This document shows positions 27,939 through 37,242 of a stretch of DNA of 64,000 nucleotides, piece by piece. The translations under genes were made by a program, and so were the position numbers. Where the stretch lies: contig JAYRGW010000009.1 of assembly GCA_041907665.1 (NCBI GenBank), positions 28,040 through 92,039 of the forward strand, given 5' to 3'. The notes beneath the pieces are model-generated. The model was not told where the DNA came from, made no database searches, and saw only the letters and a program-made list of their open reading frames with translations. This stretch comes from JAAYUD01 sp041907665. Lineage in GTDB: Bacteria > Bacteroidota > Bacteroidia > Bacteroidales > Bacteroidaceae. Every line of letters begins with the position of its first letter. Within the stretch, counting starts at the first letter, position 1.

Positions 27939-28286
27939 ATGAAAAAGACTCAAAGCAATACTTTCATTTTTGAAAAAGAGACAGCATGGGAGCCAGCCGG
28001 TGAAGGAGTAGTCAGGCAAATTATGGGTTATGACGGTCAAGTCATGCTTGTCAAAGTAAAATTCGACCGTGGAGCCATCGGTAGTCTGCATACTCATTAC
28101 CATACCCAAACAACTTATGTAGTCAGTGGTAAATTCGAATTCACTATCAATGGAAAAAAGCAAATCGTAGAAACAGGCGACGGCATTTACATCGAACCTG
28201 ATGCAGAGCACGGCTGTTCTTGCCTTGAAGAAGGCATATTAATTGATTGCTTCAGCCCAATGCGCGAAGACTTTCTACGGCGTTAA
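27939..28286 (+). CDS. kdgF: Cupin KdgF, pectin degradation protein
   Basis: A 115-residue single-domain cupin. KdgF linearises 4,5-unsaturated galacturonate released by lyases and unsaturated glycosidases, so that it can enter the 2-keto-3-deoxygluconate route. The metal-binding motif HTHYHTQTTYVVSG (residues about 49-62) and the second cupin motif near DAEHG supply the His and Gln ligands. The C-terminal block DCFSPMREDFL holds the conserved Phe and Arg of KdgF enzymes. No signal peptide, so it acts in the cytoplasm. The ATG at 27939 is chosen over the TTG at 27936. It has its own consensus promoter and ends in a shared bidirectional terminator. Confidence 0.88.
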   Translation: MKKTQSNTFIFEKETAWEPAGEGVVRQIMGYDGQVMLVKVKFDRGAIGSLHTHYHTQTTYVVSGKFEFTINGKKQIVETGDGIYIEPDAEHGCSCLEEGILIDCFSPMREDFLRR

Positions 28287-28332
28287 TATGATTCTATAGA
28301 GATTACTAAAAGGTAATCTCTATAGAATCATA
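28287..28332. terminator. Bidirectional terminator between kdgF and the CE8 gene
   Basis: A perfect 20-bp stem (28287-28306 with 28313-28332) and a 6-nt TAAAAG loop lie between two convergent genes. It starts right after the kdgF stop codon and ends 6 bp before the CE8 stop. No long T-run is present, so termination strength is uncertain. Confidence 0.7.
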
Positions 28333-28338
28333 ACTTGA

Positions 28339-29304
28339 TCATCTAACAGGAAGCCAATTTGAACACATCTTAAAAATATACTCCAAATTGCCATATTTCT
28401 CCGCCTCTTTTTTAGACAACTGTTTAGCCCACTTCACACGCCCGGGAGAAGCTCCTTCACCTATGTTGCCATATTCTGCATAACGCACCGTCTTTTCATT
28501 TTCTACATTTTTCCAATTATCCCATCCTGCCGGACAAATGTGTTTACCCATCTCACAATTAATAAAGATTGTAGCTGCATACGGACGCCAAGGGCGACCC
28601 AAATACACTTTATCAACACCCGACTCAGCTGTTAATTTACAATTTTTAAACACATAACCTACCTCAACATCCTGCGGAGTTGAAGCTGCAGTTATATATG
28701 AATTTCGCTTGCTATGGATAGTACACCTTTCGAATAAGGCAGTTGAAGGGCCGAATATAAAATCGGTAGTCCCCTCAATATAGCAATCGAGAAAGTACAA
28801 ACGCGTTCCTTTTACTCCCGTATAAACGGTGTCTTGATTACCCAAAAATCTACATCCAATGAATCTAAGCCGATCACCCTCAGTATGGAGAGCTACTGCT
28901 TGCCCCAGTTGTGCGGCATTATTTTCAATAGTCAAGTTCCTAAATGTCAAGTCGTTTCCTTCGACTTTCACGGTATAAGTTCGAAAAGTCCCCATCTTAT
29001 CAATATTAGCGTGATCATCATAAGTGATAATAGTCCTAGCCGAATCTTCACCTATAAATTCTACATTCTGAAGCCATGATGGAATCACCAATTTTTCCTT
29101 ATACACCCCGTTCTTTATCAAAACAGTCACTTTGTAATCCATAAAAGCTCGAATGCCTTCCATTGCTTGATTCAAAGTCCGGTAATCACCCGTTCCGTCA
29201 CGTGCTACTACAATAGTATCTTTCCAATTTTCACTATAAACGGAAACAGTACATAAGCACTGAATCATAAACAATGAAAATAAATAGCGGCTAATTTTTT
29301 TCAT
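28339..29304 (-). CDS. CE8 family pectin methylesterase, secreted
   Basis: A complete 321-residue pectinesterase that removes methyl groups from homogalacturonan, making it accessible to GH28 and lyases. A signal peptide (about 1-25) is followed by the beta-helix. Family signatures are all present: GVYKEKLVIP near 67, LGQAVALHTEGD near 132, FLGNQDTVYTG (first catalytic Asp), IEGTTDFIFG (second catalytic Asp) near 178, and the substrate-binding Arg in VYLGRPWRPYA near 235. The intact RPWR motif contrasts with the frameshifted fusion next door, for which this gene may substitute. The gene begins 2 bp after the GH105 stop and is surely co-transcribed with it. Confidence 0.93.
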   Translation of the reverse strand: MKKISRYLFSLFMIQCLCTVSVYSENWKDTIVVARDGTGDYRTLNQAMEGIRAFMDYKVTVLIKNGVYKEKLVIPSWLQNVEFIGEDSARTIITYDDHANIDKMGTFRTYTVKVEGNDLTFRNLTIENNAAQLGQAVALHTEGDRLRFIGCRFLGNQDTVYTGVKGTRLYFLDCYIEGTTDFIFGPSTALFERCTIHSKRNSYITAASTPQDVEVGYVFKNCKLTAESGVDKVYLGRPWRPYAATIFINCEMGKHICPAGWDNWKNVENEKTVRYAEYGNIGEGASPGRVKWAKQLSKKEAEKYGNLEYIFKMCSNWLPVR

Positions 29305-29306
29305 CT

Positions 29307-30524
29307 CTATTTTTGATTAACAACTGTTCTTACTTGGTTCAAATTCTCCCACTCCAAACTAGCCATTATAAAAGGTGCAACAGCTTTCGCATCGTTACTG
29401 CGGATTTTTTCACTAATATAATAATCATAATCGCCCATACGATAATCCTTACCACCTAGACCGGCAACGGCACAAGCTTTCGTTATAGAGACCAAACCAT
29501 TTTTGTCTACTTCAATAAAAGTCTTCAAAAGTCCCTTATAGCCTTTTATGGCTACATTTAAATATGATTTATCAATATAGCCTTTCCTGACGGCCTTAAA
29601 TAAAGCATAGACAAACATACTGGAGCAAGATGATTCCAAATAGTTACCCTTATCACCGCTTCTATCAAGTACTTGGTACCAGACTCCGCTAGCCGGATCT
29701 TGCAAGCGCTTTAATTGTAGGGCAATATTATTCAAAATGACTAACATCGAATCGCGTCCGGCTTCATGTTTGGGAATAAAATCGAGAGCATCCACAATAG
29801 CCATAGCATACCATCCCATGGCACGTCCCCAGCAATGTTGAGACTGCCCTGTCAGCGGATCGGCCCAGCGTTCCTTGCGACTTACATCACAAGCATGGCG
29901 ATAAAGACCGTTTTTAGGATCGTAAGTGTGCCGTGCCACGGTAATAAACTGATTAATAATATCAGGATAGTCACTTACGCTATTATTCCGATAAGCATAC
30001 TCTGCATAAAAAGGAGCTCCCATATAAAGTCCGTCCAGCCACATCTGATTCGGGTATATTTTTTTATGCCAAAAGCCACCATCTTCATTACGAGGATGTG
30101 TATCCAACTGACTACGAAGCAAAGCTAGTGCTTTCTTATACTTCTCGTTTTTGGTTTCCTCATAAATACGGAACAAGAACTTTCCCGAATTCAGGCGATC
30201 AATGTTATATTCAGCCAATTTATAAGTTTTAATCTCACCATTATCATTGATCATGGTATCTGCATAAGCCAGAACATAATTAAATACTGAGGAATCAGGA
30301 TACACATCATACACGTCAAGCATAGCTTGAAGTTCGAGTCCATGGCAATAATCCCATTTCAGTGTATTTTGAAAATCAAGTTGCCATGACTGAGGGCAAC
30401 GGATCATTTCCGACTGTACCATACGCACAGACCAGGGTAGATTAGTAGCAACATTTTTAGGCTGTGCCAAGCTTGTAAAAGCACAAAGTAAGAGCAATCC
30501 ACATCCTATTAATCGACTTTTCAT
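29307..30524 (-). CDS. GH105 unsaturated rhamnogalacturonyl/galacturonyl hydrolase
   Basis: A 405-residue (alpha/alpha)6-barrel enzyme that removes the unsaturated uronic acid left by pectate or rhamnogalacturonan lyases. The catalytic Asp lies in MWLDGLYMGAPFYAEYA near residue 160, the block most diagnostic of YteR/GH105. SQHCWGRAMGWYAMAIVDAL near 230-250 and the YLESSCSSMFVYAL segment near 300 are also typical. The start at 30524 is chosen because the next upstream in-frame ATG (30566) lies inside the promoter box, and because the signal peptide MKSRLIGCGLLLLCAFTSLAQ begins there. First gene of a two-gene operon with CE8. Confidence 0.9.
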   Translation of the reverse strand: MKSRLIGCGLLLLCAFTSLAQPKNVATNLPWSVRMVQSEMIRCPQSWQLDFQNTLKWDYCHGLELQAMLDVYDVYPDSSVFNYVLAYADTMINDNGEIKTYKLAEYNIDRLNSGKFLFRIYEETKNEKYKKALALLRSQLDTHPRNEDGGFWHKKIYPNQMWLDGLYMGAPFYAEYAYRNNSVSDYPDIINQFITVARHTYDPKNGLYRHACDVSRKERWADPLTGQSQHCWGRAMGWYAMAIVDALDFIPKHEAGRDSMLVILNNIALQLKRLQDPASGVWYQVLDRSGDKGNYLESSCSSMFVYALFKAVRKGYIDKSYLNVAIKGYKGLLKTFIEVDKNGLVSITKACAVAGLGGKDYRMGDYDYYISEKIRSNDAKAVAPFIMASLEWENLNQVRTVVNQK

Positions 30525-30563
30525 TTCTGATGAATTTATGTTATTCAATGATATTATTCGAAG

Positions 30564-30571
30564 CAAATATA
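30564..30571 (-). promoter_or_regulatory. -7 box of the GH105-CE8 operon
   Basis: On the minus strand this is TATATTTG, matching TAnnTTTG, 39 bp before the ATG at 30524. It overlaps the alternative ATG at 30566 and so argues against that start. Confidence 0.5.
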
Positions 30572-30640
30572 AGAGAAACCAACGTTATATATAGTGCAAT
30601 TTTCGTTCATAAAGGTGCACTATTTAATTAGAAAAAGAGA

Positions 30641-30675
30641 AAAGGGGAGTAATGCAATAACATTACCCCCCCTTT
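30641..30675 (-). terminator. Terminator after the hexuronate transporter
   Basis: On the minus strand a stem of GTAATG with CATTAC, extended by four G-C pairs past one mismatch, closes a TTATTG loop and is followed by a T-rich tail (TTTTCTCTTTTT). It lies just after the transporter stop. Confidence 0.7.
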
Positions 30676-30699
30676 CAATCGATTGTAACGCCTATCACA

Positions 30700-32076
30700 T
30701 TATAAATCAGTGATAAGCTTATATTTCGGAACCAGTGATTTCATGATAACCCAAGCAATTACATATGCAAATGCACAAACCGTAAACATTATCATATAGG
30801 CCGTTTCAGGCTTACTAGCATAAAGGTCGGTGATAAAACCTGCTAAAAGCTGTACCAACACGCCACCAATACCACCAGCAAGGCCGCCTATTCCGGTTAC
30901 CGAAGCAATAGCCTTTTTAGGGAACATATCGGACACTGTAGTAAAGATATTTGCAGACCAAGCTTGATGGGCAGCACCCGCTATACAAATAACGGAAGTA
31001 GCCAGATACATGGAATAAGAACCAAAGACTGCTTTATCACCAAAAAATTGAGTCAACAATAATAAAATAGGGAAAAGAGCGATCAGCAACATGGCCGTCA
31101 TTCTTGACTTATATACATTCCATCCTTTGCTCATAAAGAACATAGGCACACTTCCACCAAACACACTACCAATAATGGCAATACCAAAAACAATAAATGT
31201 CGGCCACATTACTTCTTGAGTTGTCATTCCAAACTGTTTTTTCAAGTAGTCAGGTAACCAGAAGAGTAAGAACCACCAAATACCATCAGTCATAAACTTA
31301 CCAAAAAAGAACGACCATGTCTGTGGATATCTCAATAGCTTACTCCAAGCCACTTTTTCTTTCTTGCCCTCAGCTTCAGCCTTTCTTTGTTCCGGAGTAA
31401 GTTCAACGTCATCACTATGAATATAGTCAAACTCTTCAGCATTGACTTTCCCTTTTTCCTTTAATTTTTTAGGACTATCGTAAAGAAGGAACCAGAATAT
31501 TAACCACACAAGTCCAATAGCGCCTGTTAGGATATAAGCCATCTTCCAGCCCGATGCGTCACCAAAATGAATCAAACACCATGGAACAAATAAAGCAGAA
31601 ATCATAGCACCAATATTCGAACCACTATTGAAAATACCCGTGGCCAAAGCTCTTTCTTTTTTGGGAAACCATTCCGTTACCGTTTTGATAGACGCAGGAA
31701 AGTTTCCGGCTTCACCAACTCCAAATATGCTTCTTATAATTACGTGCACGGACACGGAAGTACCGACAAAAGCATTCCCGATACCGCTTATAGACCAAAC
31801 TATTAATGATAATGCAAGACCCAATTTCGATCCGATTTTGTCAATGATCATACCAGAGAACACTGTTACACCGGCATAGGCTGCTGTGAAAAATGCAGTA
31901 ACATAAGAGAACTGCGAATTAGTCCATCCAAATCCAGCCGGAGAACAAAAATATTCTTTTAGGAAAGAGATCACATTACGATCCATGTAATTAATGGTAG
32001 TAGAAAAGAAAAGCAATGAACAAATTACCCATCGGTATTTGGTCATCTTTTGATTTAAGTCATTTAATGTACTCAT
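30700..32076 (-). CDS. MFS hexuronate transporter, ExuT-like
   Basis: A 458-residue major facilitator of the anion:cation symporter group that includes ExuT, which imports galacturonate or glucuronate across the inner membrane. Twelve hydrophobic segments are visible. NYMDRNVISFL near residues 29-39 is the hallmark of the group, as is GVGEAGNFPASIKTVTEWFPKKERALATGIFNSGSNIGAM near 118-157. A charged central loop (about 200-245) is typical. It is the last gene on the right of the pectin locus and fits the need to take up monomeric galacturonate made in the periplasm. Substrate is inferred from family and context. Confidence 0.88.
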   Translation of the reverse strand: MSTLNDLNQKMTKYRWVICSLLFFSTTINYMDRNVISFLKEYFCSPAGFGWTNSQFSYVTAFFTAAYAGVTVFSGMIIDKIGSKLGLALSLIVWSISGIGNAFVGTSVSVHVIIRSIFGVGEAGNFPASIKTVTEWFPKKERALATGIFNSGSNIGAMISALFVPWCLIHFGDASGWKMAYILTGAIGLVWLIFWFLLYDSPKKLKEKGKVNAEEFDYIHSDDVELTPEQRKAEAEGKKEKVAWSKLLRYPQTWSFFFGKFMTDGIWWFLLFWLPDYLKKQFGMTTQEVMWPTFIVFGIAIIGSVFGGSVPMFFMSKGWNVYKSRMTAMLLIALFPILLLLTQFFGDKAVFGSYSMYLATSVICIAGAAHQAWSANIFTTVSDMFPKKAIASVTGIGGLAGGIGGVLVQLLAGFITDLYASKPETAYMIMFTVCAFAYVIAWVIMKSLVPKYKLITDL

Positions 32077-32107
32077 GTGATTGATTAATAATTAATATTT
32101 TGAGCTT

Positions 32108-32115
32108 CAAAAATA
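32108..32115 (-). promoter_or_regulatory. Possible -7 box of the transporter gene
   Basis: On the minus strand this reads TATTTTTG, matching TAnnTTTG, 31 bp before the start at 32076. No TTTG is at the exact -33 spacing. Confidence 0.4.
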
Positions 32116-32282
32116 CATATTTGCGGCTACAAAATAGTACAAATAATGCTTAAAATGTTGCATTTATTGATTTTTTCACTTTTTAGAATGAACAAAACCA
32201 ATGGAATATGAAAGAATAAGATATTATGCGAAGAAATTACACCGAAAGATGAACTATATGAAGGGAACTGGTAAAATAAAAA

Positions 32283-32346
32283 AAGGGAAGTCTCACGACT
32301 TCCACAATTCTTCTAACCTTAAATCTAAATCTCTATGAAAAAAACG
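32283..32346 (-). ncRNA. Candidate small RNA with promoter box and terminator
   Basis: On the minus strand a TACTTTTG box (32359-32352) is followed by about 60 nt of A/G-rich, non-coding-looking sequence and then a terminator: GGAAGTC-GTGA-GACTTCC at 32303-32286 plus seven T after one C. The unit could be an independent short RNA, or the trailer of the helicase gene that ends at 32414. The remaining part of the 337-bp intergenic region (32077-32413) holds the transporter promoter and no other feature I can support. Confidence 0.35.
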
Positions 32347-32413
32347 TGGTACAAAAGTAGAGTTTTATATGATACCAAGGTATTAACAAAAGATATAAAG
32401 GGCAAAATTATGC

Positions 32414-35400
32414 TTAAGAATTACTAAAGTCCGTGTCTATTTCTGAAATATGAGTTAACAATTTGCTATAAATAGGATCTTTTTTCATCAATTCAGGGAC
32501 TCCAGTAATAAACATTTGCTTGCGTGCCCTAGTCAAAGCGACATTTAGTTTACGATCTATTAATACCCCGTTTTCTTCGGTTATGTTAGAAAGATATTTT
32601 AGCTGATAAGAACGATTCACGCAAAAAGAATAGATAATCACATCCCGTTCACTACCTTGGAAACGTTCTACCGTATCAATCAAAACTTCATTTAATACAG
32701 GTATTTCTAATGCTGCTATTTCTTTACGAATCAATGCTATCTGACTGCGATATGGAGCAATGACACCTAAAACAGAAGGATTAAAATCATTTTCGATACA
32801 TCTTTGGTCTTCATCATCTGTTATACCATCCTTTATATATTGTTCATAAACAGCCTTAGCCAAACGAGCTACAATAATAGCTTCGGAATGATTCACTTTC
32901 GGAGAATAAATAAAAGATTCGGGCACTGAAGGGATAAATGAGACGCGACTGGATAATATTTCTTTAAATGCGCCTTGGTTACGACCCACCACAACCGGAA
33001 CGGAAGACTGTTGTTGATGAGGAAGACCGACAGATTTTAACTTACCCCCATAAAACGCCTTATTTGGAAACGAAGCAATAACCGGATGCATACGCCCCTG
33101 TTTACAAAGCATATCACAAGCATGAGCGTTTGATGAAACTGTTTTATATAACCTCTCGAAAAGAGATTTTTTAAAATTCGCCAAACCTGCCTCTCTCAAA
33201 GATTTGTCAAACACCTCACATTGCTCATCAGATTGTAACACCACCGCCGGCAACTGCTTATAGTCTCCGATAAGTATAAATTTGCCAATAGCATTTTCCC
33301 CGGCATCAGTCCGGTGGCATAGCAAGCCAAGCAATTGTGGCTCGAGTATTTGTGTAGCCTCATCTATAATTGCCACATCAAAAGTTTTCAGCCTGAATAT
33401 TTCGGTTTTAGAAGAAAGTGTCGCAACCGTTCCGACAAACACCGTACATTTTTGAATACGCTTCTGTACTTCACGGCGGGTAGAACATGAATCCAGCACA
33501 TTCTCTATTAGATATTTTCGGTAGGCAGGCTCACAAGACAGTTCGCTACCTATGCGGATAAAATCAAGTTCGGGAGTTATACTGACCAAAGCCTTACAAA
33601 TTTCGTCGACAGCACGATTGGTATACGATAGTAATAGCAATTGTTTTTCCTCACAGTGAAAAGCTTCAACCATTCCACGCAAAGCGTGGGATGTCTTACC
33701 TGTTCCGGGAGGTCCAACCAATAAAAAAAAGTCTTTTGCTGCACGAGCCTTTAATATCACACGTTCAAAATCGTTCGTCGCTGATTCTATTTTAGTATCA
33801 AGCCCCCGGTCAAAATGAGGTTCACGCTGTGAAAGCAATAAATCGCGCCTGTCTTTATTTGCTGAAAGGAAACTGGCAAGTCCATTATACATACCTCTAA
33901 ATGCAGTATCCATATAGTCGTGTTCAATAGCATAAGAACTATCCTCAGGTAACACGGTAATATTTTGCTGGGAAGCGCGGAGCCGGACACGTATATCGTC
34001 GTTATTCATCCGCTCTATATTACCTTTAAACACCATTCTATTGGTCACATTATCGGTAGACTTATTCCTTTCGTACAACACAATAGCATCACCTTCGCGA
34101 AAATTCGGTAATGCCGTAGGCTCTTCTAAAGACGATGTTTTTTTCAGTTTTAATCCAATATTATCAAGGCTTTTCCCCGATTGCATTTCAGTCTGAAGCT
34201 GACGATTCGAAGTGTTTTCAGCTACTGTATTTTGTAAAATGCGGGTAAGTGTGATATAAGGTTTATGAACTTCAGCAGCATGATTTTCTTTAATGCGGAG
34301 ATCATATATAATCTCTCCGGCATCCAATTTTTCATCTAAAGTGGAAAGCCAAAGGGAAGATGCTCCGGAGCAACCTTCACGATCCACATCACCCGTCTTT
34401 GAAGTATAGAGCTCTTTGGTTATGAAATTATAAAGTGAATAAAAATAGCTTCGCTCCAAAGAGGAAAGCGCCTCTATCCGCTCTTTAATCCTATAAATTG
34501 ATGGATAAAGATACCTTTTCCAAAGTACATTATCCAATCGGCGCTCATTCAAAACTTCCGGATCTAATTCTTCCAAACGTTCCGCAGTATAGGATATCGC
34601 ATTTCTCAACTGAATAGAATATTCCGTAGCAACAATACGGTTACGAACATTCATCACACGGCGAACCATAGCCCAGGAAGAACGTGCTGGATACAATAAA
34701 GGATAACGGGTGTAAAGTAAGTAAGCTCTGACTTTACGATGATCCATCCCCATTGAATATTCCAACACAGCCTGATACAACAACATTTGCACCCTGTTAT
34801 TTTCCTTAGGTTCAACCTTGCCTTGTATGGAATATTCATCGGCTTTGCCCGATTTCATTTCTATAAAAGCAGACATATCTTGCTGCATATAGTCCAAACG
34901 CCCTTGCAATCCTAAAGCTTCACAAATATATGAAGGTTCCAACACCGCATTCGCCTTATCGAGATCATAACCGGACATAGAGAATGTATCCTGTACTGTA
35001 GCGCGAATATGCTCAAAATGACGTTTGCAATCATCGAAAAACTCTTTTTCCTTCTGGTGATCCAGTAAGTCCGGACATGCAGCCAATTCAATAGGATAAG
35101 TACGAAATGCCTTTTTCATACAAGTCATATAGTCAGGCTCGGCTTTTGAATGAATCCATTCATCCAAAAAGAGATTGGCAATATTACCCAGCAAGAGTGG
35201 TCGCGTATTATCAGGACTCTGAAAACGTGCTAATAAATAATTAGCAGGATGATGTCCATACTCTCTAAAGCATTCCGCCAATGAACTGATATCAATCAGG
35301 TAATCAGGTTCCAGTATAATGAAAGAAGGAGTCAAAATACCATTCCGGTCAATGGAAACATCCAATAAGTTCAATTGGGCATGTTTCCATAATATTTTGC

Positions 35401-35950
35401 AGGTCTCGCTAAACTCTTCATTAATCTGAGGGATATTATAACGAACCTTTAGAAAGTCATCGGAAATCGTTTCCGAAGGTTGTACGTATAGATATTGCTC
35501 ATCCAAATATTGAAAACAGACACGCATCTGCTTTACTCTCTCACTAGCAGGAGGGTTGACAAGATAAGTTGCATCCGCTCGTGGAAGCAAATGATAAAGT
35601 TCATCTGGAATTTCTTCACCACTTAACTTTTTAATAAAAAACGCCAACGTTTTGGCATCCCGAAGCACAACTTCAGGAGAAAAGTTACCTTCGCCATTCA
35701 ATAAGACATTCGAAGTCAACCGGACTGTATGAAGACGGTTTTGCTCAGGAACGGAAAGATTTATTTTCGACGATACAAAGCTGATACGTGCAGACAAGTC
35801 GGTGAATTGCAGGCTGCCTTCAGGAATTTGTGTGCGACAAAGGTGCTCCAATAGTCCACGAAATTGGCGATATACAGGTATGAGTGGAAGATCTTTCTGC
35901 CGTATGAGTGCAGACAATAAAGCATAATATTCTTGTACCTCATTATTCAT
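32414..35950 (-). CDS. Dna2-like PD-(D/E)XK nuclease fused to a superfamily I helicase
   Basis: An 1178-residue cytoplasmic protein. The N-terminal half contains a RecB/Cas4-like nuclease core: GRLDYM (Asp near 353) followed by FIEMKSGK (Glu and Lys near 362-364), then a Q-rich helix RVQMLLYQAVLEY. The C-terminal half is a UPF1/Dna2-type helicase: Walker A GPPGTGKTS near 745, motif II DEATQ near 863, GDYKQLPAV near 890, VERFQGSERDVII near 1093 and NVALTRARKQMF near 1137. Family members process DNA ends or flaps; its role here, repair or defence, is unknown. A TATCTTTG box ends 4 bp before the ATG, so the transcript may be leaderless. It stands alone. Confidence 0.88.
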   Translation of the reverse strand: MNNEVQEYYALLSALIRQKDLPLIPVYRQFRGLLEHLCRTQIPEGSLQFTDLSARISFVSSKINLSVPEQNRLHTVRLTSNVLLNGEGNFSPEVVLRDAKTLAFFIKKLSGEEIPDELYHLLPRADATYLVNPPASERVKQMRVCFQYLDEQYLYVQPSETISDDFLKVRYNIPQINEEFSETCKILWKHAQLNLLDVSIDRNGILTPSFIILEPDYLIDISSLAECFREYGHHPANYLLARFQSPDNTRPLLLGNIANLFLDEWIHSKAEPDYMTCMKKAFRTYPIELAACPDLLDHQKEKEFFDDCKRHFEHIRATVQDTFSMSGYDLDKANAVLEPSYICEALGLQGRLDYMQQDMSAFIEMKSGKADEYSIQGKVEPKENNRVQMLLYQAVLEYSMGMDHRKVRAYLLYTRYPLLYPARSSWAMVRRVMNVRNRIVATEYSIQLRNAISYTAERLEELDPEVLNERRLDNVLWKRYLYPSIYRIKERIEALSSLERSYFYSLYNFITKELYTSKTGDVDREGCSGASSLWLSTLDEKLDAGEIIYDLRIKENHAAEVHKPYITLTRILQNTVAENTSNRQLQTEMQSGKSLDNIGLKLKKTSSLEEPTALPNFREGDAIVLYERNKSTDNVTNRMVFKGNIERMNNDDIRVRLRASQQNITVLPEDSSYAIEHDYMDTAFRGMYNGLASFLSANKDRRDLLLSQREPHFDRGLDTKIESATNDFERVILKARAAKDFFLLVGPPGTGKTSHALRGMVEAFHCEEKQLLLLSYTNRAVDEICKALVSITPELDFIRIGSELSCEPAYRKYLIENVLDSCSTRREVQKRIQKCTVFVGTVATLSSKTEIFRLKTFDVAIIDEATQILEPQLLGLLCHRTDAGENAIGKFILIGDYKQLPAVVLQSDEQCEVFDKSLREAGLANFKKSLFERLYKTVSSNAHACDMLCKQGRMHPVIASFPNKAFYGGKLKSVGLPHQQQSSVPVVVGRNQGAFKEILSSRVSFIPSVPESFIYSPKVNHSEAIIVARLAKAVYEQYIKDGITDDEDQRCIENDFNPSVLGVIAPYRSQIALIRKEIAALEIPVLNEVLIDTVERFQGSERDVIIYSFCVNRSYQLKYLSNITEENGVLIDRKLNVALTRARKQMFITGVPELMKKDPIYSKLLTHISEIDTDFSNS

Positions 35951-35954
35951 AGAA

Positions 35955-35962
35955 CAAAGATA
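35955..35962 (-). promoter_or_regulatory. -7 box directly at the helicase start codon
   Basis: TATCTTTG on the minus strand ends 4 bp before the ATG at 35950. If used, transcription would begin at or next to the start codon. Confidence 0.4.
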
Positions 35963-36033
35963 AAAGATTATCGCCTAAGACTCGTCATGAGCAAAAGATT
36001 TGTAAACTAAGAAATGATATTATAGCTCCTATA

Positions 36034-37242
36034 TCAGCTCTCATTTATATTCAAGGTCTCCATGAAGCGTTTGATCACTTCAGGTTTACCGGTATGTTTA
36101 CCTTTATCTTCACTTATTTTACAAGTATCATTATAAAAGGTCCATAATTCGGTGATCTTTGCCGCTACAAGTTTGATCACAATATTCATCGGTTTTACAC
36201 CTTCGAAGTCGTTTGTGAAATGTGTCCCTATACCGAATGACGGCTGACAATAATCTTTTGCATATTGCTGTATTTCTATAGCTGTCTCCGTATTAAGAGC
36301 ATTACTAAAAGTCACTTGCTTCGACTTGGGGTCTATCCCGAACGACTTGTATTTTGCCACAATCTTTTGCAATTGCTCATAATTGTCGCCACTATCTATT
36401 CTAAGCCCTTTAAAGAGGTTGGCAAAGTCCTCCGAAAAATTGAGACTGAAGATATCCCAGCCAAAACTATCATACAGATACGTTCCCAGTGCACCTCGAA
36501 AAGTGTTTCGCCATGAATTCATTGCAATATGATTGGCCATCGGAGCCCCATACATACCCCCTATTGCACAGACAAACTCGTGCGCCATAGTTCCTACCGG
36601 CAACAAATCATACTTCATAGCAAAATAAACATTGCTCGTCCCTACGAATTTCCCTTCCCACTGACGGCTATCGTAGCAATCTCTCATAGCCCTGACAACT
36701 GTGTCTTCCGCTTCAAAAGAAGCCCGCCGCCGAGTTCCGAAGTCACTATATATACAGCCCGTTTCAAGTAGTCGCTGTGCTTTGGTATATGATCTATGAT
36801 AATAATCATCGTAATCAAAACCACTACATTCTCCGGTCATAATATAGTAAAGCTCAGAAATAATAGCCAAAACTTTTACTTCCAATAATATTGTATCGGC
36901 CCAACTTCCTTCGAACTCTACATGCAAATGCCCTTCTTCATCTTGCGAAACATTCACCCATTTACGATTAAAACGATATCCTTTCAGATACTTGTAAAAC
37001 CAATGAGGAATATAATAACATTTCCGAATCATGAAGTCGATCTCTTCATCGGTGATAACAACCCCCTCAAGCAAGACAATCTGTTTCATCAATTCATCGG
37101 CAAACCCGACAGGATATACTGTATTGTCCCTATCGGTAAAGGAGTATTTCACCTGTGCTCTGGGAAAATTGTCGATAACCGCACAGCACATTGTGAACTT
37201 GTATAAATCGTCGTCGGTAAAATGATTAATTATCTGTCTCAT
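36034..37242 (-). CDS. pncB: Nicotinate phosphoribosyltransferase
   Basis: A 402-residue PncB, which makes nicotinate mononucleotide from nicotinate and PRPP in NAD salvage. Typical marks are the N-terminus INHFTDDDLYKFTMC, the SDFGTRRRASFEAEDTVVRAM block near 165-185 and FVGTSNVYFAMKYDLLPVGTMAHEF near 198-222, which includes the His that is phosphorylated in the family. RIDSGDNYEQLQ near 280 and the FGIGTHFTND segment near 338 complete it. Length fits. The start lies 17 bp inside the end of tatC, so translation is coupled. Identification is firm. Confidence 0.95.
   Translation of the reverse strand: MRQIINHFTDDDLYKFTMCCAVIDNFPRAQVKYSFTDRDNTVYPVGFADELMKQIVLLEGVVITDEEIDFMIRKCYYIPHWFYKYLKGYRFNRKWVNVSQDEEGHLHVEFEGSWADTILLEVKVLAIISELYYIMTGECSGFDYDDYYHRSYTKAQRLLETGCIYSDFGTRRRASFEAEDTVVRAMRDCYDSRQWEGKFVGTSNVYFAMKYDLLPVGTMAHEFVCAIGGMYGAPMANHIAMNSWRNTFRGALGTYLYDSFGWDIFSLNFSEDFANLFKGLRIDSGDNYEQLQKIVAKYKSFGIDPKSKQVTFSNALNTETAIEIQQYAKDYCQPSFGIGTHFTNDFEGVKPMNIVIKLVAAKITELWTFYNDTCKISEDKGKHTGKPEVIKRFMETLNINES

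Noticed and set aside
30525..30566. Upstream start of the GH105 gene at 30566
   Set aside because: The ATG overlaps the TATATTTG promoter box and the added residues precede a normal signal peptide.
32335..32427. 30-residue ORF starting MKKTWYKSRV
   Set aside because: No family recognised, overlaps the candidate RNA unit and the end of the helicase gene; chance ORF is likelier.
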